DNA of 64,000 nt. Origin: Nautilus pompilius. Lineage: Eukaryota > Mollusca > Cephalopoda > Nautilida > Nautilidae. Position 1 is the first letter of the stretch. Every line of letters begins with the position of its first letter. Positions 56,640-64,000 of this stretch are shown here, one piece after another. Made by a program: the position numbers and the translations under genes. The stretch is taken from contig JACATO010002730.1 of the NCBI GenBank assembly GCA_018389105.1, positions 3,516,501 through 3,580,500 on the forward strand. The letters run 5' to 3'. The notes under the pieces were generated by a model. The model was not told where the DNA came from. It did not search any database and saw only the letters and a program-made list of their open reading frames with translations.

Positions 56640-58990
56640 TAACAGATGAATTTCACACAGATAAAGAAATGCATATACATACAGGTAACAGTCTAGTTTT
56701 GTATGCAAGAAGAGCGATGCTTCTTGCTGAATTAACACTTGAAGCACAAGACTTTGTTGCAAGAATACATTGTAATAATTCTAATTCTACAGATTTTTGT
56801 CTATAGGCAGCAGAAATAACAGAAAATCTTTCAAAGACTATCACGGACCCAAATGTAGCAACAGAAAAGGCTTTGTCGGAACACCACCAAACTATGCACT
56901 TTGAATGTATGTTCGATATATCTGATGATCTGGTGAGCCATAATCCTGAAAAATAAAAAAATCTGATAGATAACCAGAAATCATACCTAATATCACATGG
57001 ACCATGTCAGTCACAGTTAAAATCCTTTTCTGAAAAAATGCTAAGAATTTTAAAAAAGACACGCTGAAAGTTTCTAGCTGTTTCATACAAAACGTTCTCC
57101 CATCTAAAATGCAGGGGTTTAAAAAATTCTGTTTTTGTTTTGTATGTAGCTTATTTTCTTATACTCTGGGTCGTAGTATGGCAAGTAATTATTGGGTGTA
57201 GACAACAATCGGCTGTCAAAAAAAGGAAGCCAGCGAGAAAACAGAAAGAGAAAATTTCTTGCACGTTTACTAGTGAATTACATAAAGTAGCAATAATGGA
57301 TGTCATCTGTTTCACAAGAACAGAAAAATAGGTATACATATTTCTGGACAAGTTAAGAAGAGTATATTTTGTGGCACAATAAAAGCTTTGCAAAATAATG
57401 AGCGGTAACGATGCTGCTTGATGTAACTCAGACATTAGCTTGCCAATAAATGACAAAGATGGTAAATTAACCAAACAGTGCAACTCTTGAGTGTATATAA
57501 TCCTGTACTGGCACAGATAATGCAACTATTCCATGCCAGATATGTCTGGAAAATTTTAGAATAAATTATACATTTTTAATGCTGTTTTTGAATCTGTATC
57601 ATCTGATGTTTTAGAGGCTGGTTCTTATAAATAATAGTTGATACATCTCTTAATATGTCACGCAAGGACCAATTAGGAAATTCTGTCCGTTCTGTGGATA
57701 ACGATAGAAAGCCAACAGTCTTACTCAAGTCAAAGAAGTTACTGGAAATGCTGGTGAAGGACCTCGTGTGCGGAAATTTTCAATCATCGTATAAAACAAC
57801 ATCGACAATGATATTATATGATTTAAGACGTAACAGGTCATTCAGTATGTTTGGCGAGTTCAAAGTTTAGCAGATTTCTGAAACTCCGCGACGGCCAGTA
57901 ATGCAATACCATGTAGAGATTATGCAGCCAACTTAATTACAGAACATAGAAACAAATTAAGCACCCTTACATTAAGTAATCTTAAGAGCATATGTATTTT
58001 TAGCTTTAGCAGTAAGTGCTGCAAAGTTCTGAGTAATTTGTTGACAAATATGGACAACGTATTTCAGCTCAGTAATCAGTCCAAAACCCGCTGAACAGCA
58101 CGACGATGATCAGGTGAAGCTGTGTGGAGGAAGGGTATGATGATTTGAGATAGGCGAGGTCCTCATAATTATCTTCGCCAGCAAAGATAATGAGAAAGAA
58201 ATAAACACTAAAGCTTCATATTTCTTTCGAGTGTACTTTTGTTTTGATTTCGTTTTTTCCCTTGTGTTCTCAAAGAACTTTTCATCAACACAATGAAAGT
58301 GATGATTTAAACCTTGGAGAAAGAAAAAAAATAGAAGTTACAGAATTCCTTAAGCATCGAAAATGACTGACAAAACTGTAACTGTTAGAGATTCTGAAGC
58401 AGATTCGAACCAGATCATCGAGGCAGCTGTTCATTTGCACGTCAACGTGGCATAGATGCAATTGTAGAATACACAAAACTTCACTGCCGTGCAAAGTATC
58501 TAGTTATTGAGTAAAGATCTTAATAAATCAAGGCATTCATTCTATAAAAAGGAATCCATTCTCTGTGTTAAATTCTCTAGCAGAGATCTGAAGCAAAATG
58601 GCAAACACCGAAACTAATTTCTGGATAAGCTAAACCTCCACAAGGTGTCAACTAAACTTTAGACTGAGAGGTTACGAGAGTAGTATTTAAGTGAACTTCC
58701 ATCATCCACCTTCAATAGAAATGTTCCCACAACATCTCAAAACACACCCTGAGATGCTCATGGGAAAAAATCAGTGTAGCTCATTCCAAACATTGACGAT
58801 GTCATACAGACTACTACTGATTGGGAAATGGAAAGATTTTTTAGCAAAATTGTTTGTGAAATCTGTTTGCAGGAGATCTATGGTCAGTGAACTGCTTAAT
58901 TTACTAACTTCCTAGTAAAGATTTGAATTAAAGCAACTGTCTCAATGAATAAGTTAAAATATGGGCTAAATCAAACATCGGCATAATAAA
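56640..58990 (+). pseudogene. second hAT-type transposase relic (zf-TTF/DUF4371-like)
   Basis: A decayed hAT transposase distinct from the one at 33360. An N-terminal part (about 56640-56955) is readable only in pieces. At 56992 the zf-TTF hallmark SHGPCQSQLKSF appears. The DUF4371-like block VDTSLNMSRKDQLGNSVRSV starts at about 57638 and is followed, after a frame change, by QVKEVTGNAGEG (57726-57761). The C-terminal dimerisation region is suggested by ERFFSKI (about 58830) and FVKSVCRRSMVSELLNLL (58853-58906). Stops and frameshifts are frequent and the middle (57880-58800) is barely recognisable. I could not find terminal inverted repeats or a target duplication. The minus-strand frame at 57151-57525 is antisense to this relic. 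Confidence 0.7.
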
Positions 58991-59425
58991 GAATTGCCTT
59001 AGTGTTGAATAGCTCGTAACATATTCTAGAACAGAATTTACTTGTATTTTACATCAACCACATGTGTCAAGACTTTAGTTTGGTGATTGTTTTTTTGCTG
59101 TTACACTCTAACGAATGCAGGATTATTAGTATTATGTAATGGCCAATATTTAAAGCTGTCTAATAAGAAAAGCATTTTGTTAAGAGCATCAACATCTCAT
59201 TTCTAGGAAAATAGTCTAGACCCACATTTGGCCTTCGTTTATTAATGTATTATTTGTATTTTGTAGTCATGTTGCTTTGTATATAATTCTGTACATGTGT
59301 AATAGTGAGATGCACCTTGTTGATAATACCCTGTGACTGGTTGTCATACAAGCTATCAGGAAACGTCACAGTTGCAGAACGAGCATAAAAGTATAAGCAG
59401 TCCTATATATTATTTAGTGTGGTGA
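58991..59425. other. non-coding spacer between hAT and Tc1 relics
   Basis: No coding or repeat motif is recognised. It probably contains the left end of the following Tc1/mariner relic, but no inverted repeat could be paired. Confidence 0.45.
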
Positions 59426-60412
59426 ATGTGTGACGAATACTATGCTCCTGGTAAGAAAATGTCACATGAAAAGCGTATAGAAATTAAAGTCTTAGCTTGT
59501 GAAGGGTACTCCATGCGGAAGATTGCAGCTCGATTTAATGCTTCAGAAAAAGCGGTATGCAAAATTCTGAGAAGGATACGTGGAAATTGCACTGCTGAAA
59601 ATAAAATTTGTCGGAAAAAAGAAAGCCAAAACAATCCCAAAAGTGATGTTAGCTATCTCATGTATATTTCCTAGAGACAGACGACAAGCCAGCAGATTTT
59701 TTGCGAATGGCTTAGCTGCAAGGACGGGTGTTATCGTTTCTTCAAAAAAAAAAAAAAAAAACATACACATTAGCGCGAAGTGTTTTCAGTGGATAAATAG
59801 CTACTGAAAATCTTTGCTGAGGAAAGACAATCAAACAAAAAGAGAGACCGGCAGAGAAATTAAATAAAGGGATAACCAAAACTGGAAGGAAGTGCTCTTT
59901 ACAGATGAATCCATTGTTTAACCGATTTGAAATGATCAACTGCAGTTTGTTCGGAGGCGGATCATGAAGCAGTATAACATTGTACAACAGCTACAGTAAA
60001 TCATCGGAGAGGAGAAGATAAATACAAGTGTGTGTTTGCAAATCTGCCAAGGGCGACGGTAATTTGCATAAAATCAAAGGTATTATGACTGTCGGCAGTC
60101 ACAGGCAGTTTTTATAGCTATCATGCCAATTTTGCAGAAAGAGGTTTCATTGGGCGGGTATTCACCTTCCAGCATGACAATGAACTTCACGTATTCAGCC
60201 AATGTGGAGAAAGACTATTTGGAAGTAGAGAGGCTGATGAAACATTTGAAAGATATTGGCCTGTATAGAGTTCTAATATGAACAATTTGGAGGCTTATTG
60301 GGTTATATGGCTACGGAGAAAGTCAAACCGCAACCAAACCTTTTCATTGAATTGTGGAAAGTGCTACCGGATATTTGGAACAACATTCCACAGTCGCACA
60401 TTGATAACACCA
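59426..60412 (+). pseudogene. Tc1/mariner-family transposase relic, near full length
   Basis: The N-terminal helix-turn-helix is readable from 59456 (MSHEKRIEIKVLACEGYSMR, then KIAARFNASEKAVCKILRR). A frame change leads to RQASRFFANGLAARTGVIVS, the second part of the DNA-binding domain. Further on come NWKEVLFTDES with the first catalytic aspartate (59903-59905), FQHDN with the second (60176-60178), and WP(stop)SSNMNNLEAYW, whose glutamate codon is 60290-60292. The C-terminal ELWKVLPDIWNNIPQSHIDN ends with a stop near 60412. Between the second aspartate and the glutamate are 37 residues, with one nonsense codon and no net frame change. The A17 run at 59745 and several stops make it inactive. 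No terminal inverted repeats were paired. Confidence 0.8.
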
Positions 60413-60682
60413 GGTAAAAAAATTTCACTTTTGTCTTGTTTTTGGCCCCAAACCAAAAATTTCCAGTTACTTCCATCTAAACAAAATAGAAAAAAGTGAT
60501 TTTGATCCGAAAACTTTGCTTTTGTGGTTACAACAATGAATTTACCCTTTTGCCCTATTTCCTTATAGTATGGGTTACTATCGGTTTTCATGTCAGGTAA
60601 AGACCTTTGCAAAATCTCAATTGCTTATCTAATTGCTTTTCAAATGTTGCAAATAAGTTGTTAAGGCTAGTTAGCCAAATTA
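60413..60682. other. non-coding spacer
   Basis: AT-rich DNA between the Tc1/mariner relic and the solo LTR. The minus-strand frame 60364-60612 overlaps the relic in antisense and is not a supported gene. Confidence 0.5.
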
Positions 60683-60686
60683 GTCC
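60683..60686. repeat. left target-site duplication of solo LTR
   Basis: GTCC immediately before the TG end. It matches 61217-61220 after the CA end. Confidence 0.75.
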
Positions 60687-61216
60687 TGTCAGGGGGGTGT
60701 CAAAGGGAGTCAGGACCGTTGACAGCTCGCTTCGCGAGTGCGCAGGGGACGCAATTCACGATGCACAAGAATTCCCCGGGTTGACAGGAAACTGTTAGGA
60801 GGATCTGCACACACTCTAGGACAGCTAGGCATTGAGCCGAGAAAACCGGACAGGGGGAGCTTAACGAAGCAGCTAATAAGAAGCTCCCTCGCCGGGACTG
60901 ACAGCTAATAGCGGACACCTGTCATTCGGAAGGAACGTGATGGATGACCCTCTAGGAAGACGCGTGTTAAAAAAGAAGATGACGCAATCCTAGACGTTTT
61001 TCCCGTCATCCATCAGAAGCTATAAAAAGAGCACAGAAGCGGAGATGCTCTAATTGTGGTTCTTTCATGATTCGACTTGCGTCCTTGTCACGGTCATAAG
61101 ACGACTTAGAACCTCGTTACCCCCTTGTTGAGTCAGTACTGTGTGCGAGTTTGGTATCAGTAAGTAAACGTATTTAACCGAAGGTCGAAGTGTTTTCGTA
61201 CCACAGAAAAGATACA
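60687..61216 (+). mobile_element. solo LTR (530 bp) of an LTR retrotransposon
   Basis: The segment starts TGTCAGGGGG and ends GATACA, giving the TG...CA ends of retroviral-type LTRs. It is flanked on both sides by GTCC (60683-60686 and 61217-61220), a 4-bp target-site duplication. It is far less AT-rich than the surrounding DNA. A TATA box (tataaaaag, 61021-61029) lies about two thirds of the way in, as expected at the U3/R border for plus-strand transcription. Next to it, tgatggatgac (60938-60948) and gtcatccatca (61005-61015) are exact reverse complements, and ctcgcttcgcgag (60726-60738) forms a tight palindrome. No primer-binding site, internal gag-pol or second LTR is present, so this is a solo LTR, probably left by recombination between two LTRs. 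A 4-5 bp duplication fits Ty3/gypsy-like elements, but the clade cannot be fixed. Confidence 0.85.
61021..61029 (+). promoter_or_regulatory. TATA box inside solo LTR
   Basis: The sequence tataaaaag lies in an otherwise non-AT-rich LTR, six bases after the inverted repeat arm gtcatccatca. Transcription would run towards the pseudogene that starts at 61359. Confidence 0.6.
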
Positions 61217-61220
61217 GTCC
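61217..61220. repeat. right target-site duplication of solo LTR
   Basis: GTCC immediately after the CA end of the LTR. Confidence 0.75.
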
Positions 61221-61358
61221 ACTCCAACATAAGTTAACACAATTAAAGAAAGACTAAGAATATTCTAGAGTACTGCTTGACAGTATAAAAGTTGGGGCTT
61301 GCAGACCACCAATCTGTTCTGTTTTGTCTGCCTGAGAAGACACATCACAAGAGGTGAA

Positions 61359-63131
61359 ATGGCACCAAGAGGCTGCAATCATTCTCCAGATGAATTCTGC
61401 TACATATGTGGTCAATTCATCAAGACCAGAGTAAAGAAGTTCTCTGTGACAGCATCTCGAAAAATGTGTGAAGCGTACAAAGCATATTTTGGTGTGCCAG
61501 TAGGGGAACAAGACAAGACCTGGGCACCTCATTTTGCTTGTCAGCAGTGTACGAGAACACTAGAAGGTAAGATAACTATTATTTTTTCAAGAGTAAAATC
61601 CAATTAAGAATTAAAATAAAAATAAAATAAGTTTAACAGAAACTCATACTGTTGTTCTTTTACAGGATGGTATAGAGGGAAAACAGAGCCATGAAATTTG
61701 CTATTCCTAGAATATGGCGTGAACCTACTGATCTCACACTCAACTAACTGCTTTTTCTGCATGGTGGATCCTTCCAAACGCCGATCTGGGAAAAATGCAG
61801 CTGCTGTTTTCTATCCAGATATTCCATCTTCCATTGCACCAGTACCACACAGTGCTGATCTTTCTGTACCAGCTCCTAGAAGAAGTCAACTATCAGAAGA
61901 AAGTAGCACGTCAAAAGATGAGGTAAACAGAGTGGAAGGCTGTGACTTAACAGATACAGTTGTAGTTGGGAGGAATCCTTACTACCCAAACCAAAGAGAC
62001 GTCAATGACCTCATCAGAGATCTTGGTTTGACAAAGTCAAATGGTGAGCTTTTGATTTCAAGACTGAAGGAATGGGATTTACTTAATGGCAGTGTGCAAG
62101 CGTCCAGCCAAAGAAAACGTCACAAATATTTCTCCAGCTTCTTTGCAAAGGAGGAAAGGCTATGCTACTGTAATGATGTATCAGGTTTGTTTGATGCTAT
62201 TAGAATTGCTTGCAATGCAGATGAATGGAGACTCTTCACTGACAGCTCCTCCAAAAGCCTGAAAGCTGTCCTTCTGCACAATGGAAACAAGTATCCATCT
62301 CTGCCTCTTGCTCATTCTGTGCATCTTAAGGAGGACTACAGCAGTGTAAAGCTTCTACTGGAAACTTTGAACTACAAGAAGTATGGCTGGGAAGTTATTG
62401 GAGACTTCATGATGGTGGCTTTCTTGATGGGACACTAAGGTTTTACCAAGAATCCCTGTTTTCTTTGCCTTTGGGAAGTAGAGACAGAGCAGCACATTAC
62501 CAGAGAAAGAACTGGCCTCCAAGGACTGAAACTACAGTGGGAGCACACAATATCAAACATGAACCATTGGTGAATCCTCAAAAGGTTTTATTGCCTCCAC
62601 TACACATCAAACTGGGTCTCATGAAACAGTTTGTTACAGCTCTTGACAAGGAGTCTGCTGCCTTCTCCAAGACTTCTTTCCTAAGCTTTCAGAGGCAAAG
62701 GTGAAAGCTGGTATCTTCATTGGGCCACAAGTAAGGAAAATTATAGAGTGCTCAGAATTTCTACAGAAGCTCACAGAAAAGGACAAAAAAGCTTGGGAGT
62801 GTTTCATTGCTGTAGTACAGGGCTTTCTTGGCAACAACAAGCCTGATAACTATATGGAACTGGTTGAAGCTTTAGTGTAAAGCTATGGTGAGATGGCTGC
62901 AGAATGTCTTTGAAGGTTCATATCCTAGATACTCACCTCGACAACTTCAAGGAGAATATGGGAGCATATTCAGAGGAACAAGGGGAGCGCTTCCACCAAG
63001 ATATAATGAATTTTGAACAGAGATATCAGGGATCCTTCAATGAAAACATGATGGGAGACTACATTTGGGGGCTCATATGTGAAAGTGATGTGTTGTATTC
63101 ATGCAAATCAAGAAAAACTGTTCATTTTTAA
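61359..63131 (+). pseudogene. spliced, frameshifted copy of an uncharacterised multi-copy arthropod protein
   Basis: The function of this family is unknown to me; I remember it as highly repeated in arthropod genomes. Exon 1 starts at the ATG 61359 with MAPRGCNHSPDEFCYICGQF and has several Cys pairs (CYIC, later CQQC) that suggest a zinc-binding N-terminus. A phase-1 intron (61567-61665) is kept. Exon 2 carries CFFCMVDPSKR, a Ser-rich linker, ending in YGWEVIGDFMM, then HIKLGLMKQFVTAL. The C-terminal part has GAYSEEQGERFHQD and NMMGDYIWGL and ends at the stop 63129-63131. Breaks, judged against the family's continuous order of motifs, are frameshifts near 61690, 61740, 62478, 62670 and 62898, and nonsense codons at 62436-62438 and 62878-62880. 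The longest intact piece is 61698-62438. The retained intron argues against a processed retrocopy. The copy cannot make the full protein. Confidence 0.85.
61567..61665 (+). other. GT-AG intron in the pseudogene (99 bp)
   Basis: The donor is gtaagat after gaag, and the acceptor follows a pyrimidine-rich gttgttcttttacag. Joining the exons completes a Gly codon and continues into WYRGKTEP, in frame, before the first frameshift. The short, AT-rich intron has stops in all three frames. Confidence 0.8.
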
Positions 63132-63977
63132 TCCTAAAAATTAGTTTCAGAAGTTTTAAAATAAATTTTTGTGTCATTTGAATTTATGTTTTTTTGTTTT
63201 TTGTCCAAAAATGGTGAAAATGGTGAAATTTATCTGCTTTGTTTTGCAATGAAAAGATTTGGAAAATAACATTTGCTTGTCAAACACAAAAATCGTGTTA
63301 CATAGTGTAATCTGTCTAGGATCATAAAACAATGTGTCATGCTCTGCATAAAGCAAAGAGCTCACATACGAAATACTAATGTATTCTATAAGTATTTTCT
63401 TCCTATATTTTCTTTAATAATGTATTATTACGTAATTATGTACATCTCTCAGTTGTAGTTATTCATTACTTGGCCATAGCTTTATGGTGCGTGTGTCTTT
63501 ATAAGCACTACTAATACTGCTTATACGTACAGGTATGTTAAGTGAAAAAGGGGATGATCAATTTCATCAGTTTAGTTATTTCCCTTTGATTTGTTTAAAA
63601 TTTAATTAGTGTATTTAATTTTATGCTTACATTTATATTTTAAAATTTTAGATTTCTCCCCCCATTAAAACAATAAATTGATGAGTTACGCTTTCTTATT
63701 AGCATTTATTTTCTTGTTCGAAAAATGTACACTGACGTCCATAATTTCGGGTTCACTAATTTAATAATTTTAGCCTAAGGGTTTAATGGAATTTTTATTT
63801 AAATGTTTTAAATATAAAAAGTTTGAAAAATATAAACTAATCTTTTATTTACATTAACAATTCATAATAGTCATACTAGCATATACGCAACTATATGTTC
63901 TAACAAATTAGCATACACAAATAATTGAAGATTTATTAGGTGAATCTATAATTAGGGCTGTCAGTGTATATGCATAT
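63132..63977. other. 3' flank and AT-rich non-coding DNA
   Basis: It contains the poly(A) signal of the pseudogene and then AT-rich DNA without features. The minus-strand frame 63174-63365 is unsupported. Confidence 0.55.
63160..63165 (+). promoter_or_regulatory. poly(A) signal AATAAA of the pseudogene
   Basis: AATAAA lies 29 nt after the pseudogene stop and is followed by a T/GT-rich stretch (atttttgtgtcatttg), the usual context of a 3' end-processing site. This again suits a gene-type copy. Confidence 0.5.
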
Positions 63978-63996
63978 TTAATAATAATAATAATAA
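63978..63996. repeat. short (AAT)n run at window end
   Basis: About six AAT units, the same motif as the long arrays at 43712 and 45162. Confidence 0.8.
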
Positions 63997-64000
63997 TTTA

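Noticed and set aside
57151-57525. 124-codon minus-strand open frame, the longest outside the pseudogene
   Set aside because: It lies antisense to the second hAT relic and has no motif of its own.
60364-60612. 82-codon minus-strand frame
   Set aside because: It overlaps the C-terminal end of the Tc1/mariner relic in antisense and has no known motif.

Overview
The window reads as AT-rich eukaryotic (metazoan) nuclear DNA, almost all of it non-coding. No stretch looks like bacterial or phage gene organisation. There are no long open reading frames, GT-AG splicing is visible at one locus (intron 61567-61665), many di- and trinucleotide microsatellites occur, and every recognisable protein-coding stretch is a decayed copy of a repeated family. 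An arthropod, possibly an arachnid, fits best, because the multi-copy protein family at 61359-63131 and these Tc1/mariner and hAT types are ones I remember from arthropod (including spider) genomes. That assignment is inference from memory and is not proved by this sequence.

Layout. From 1 to 19080 I see AT-rich non-coding DNA with short microsatellites and no supported gene. At 19085-19801 a tRNA-derived SINE lies directly upstream of the 3' half of a mariner-like transposase, which ends in a terminal inverted repeat. 21653-21764 is a 112-bp pure CT microsatellite. Another SINE lies at 23448-23560, and 24480-25400 (minus strand) is a badly decayed Tc1-like transposase. 25400-33360 is AT-rich and holds a possible SINE (30880-30985) and one unexplained protein-like frame (32314-32562). 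33360-34860 is a hAT-type (zf-TTF/DUF4371-like) transposase relic. 34860-52330 is non-coding with two SINEs (38950-39090 and 41405-41560, both minus), a hairpin at 36189-36228, a CT microsatellite and three long AAT/TTA arrays. 52330-52800 is a third Tc1-like relic, and 53195-53480 and 54690-54960 are two more SINE-like copies. 56640-58990 is a second hAT relic. 59426-60412 is a fourth Tc1/mariner relic. 60687-61216 is a 530-bp solo LTR with a 4-bp target-site duplication. 61359-63131 is a spliced but broken copy of an uncharacterised multi-copy protein family, followed by a poly(A) signal.

The repeats and pseudogenes do not form a working pathway or operon. The window is best described as a repeat-rich intergenic or intronic region in which many transposons have decayed in place. 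The best-supported structures are the solo LTR (TG...CA ends, GTCC duplication, TATA box) just upstream of the spliced pseudogene, and the dispersed tRNA-derived SINE family that shares a core at a near-constant distance from the B box. I found no convincing intact gene, CRISPR array, origin or clearly novel working system.
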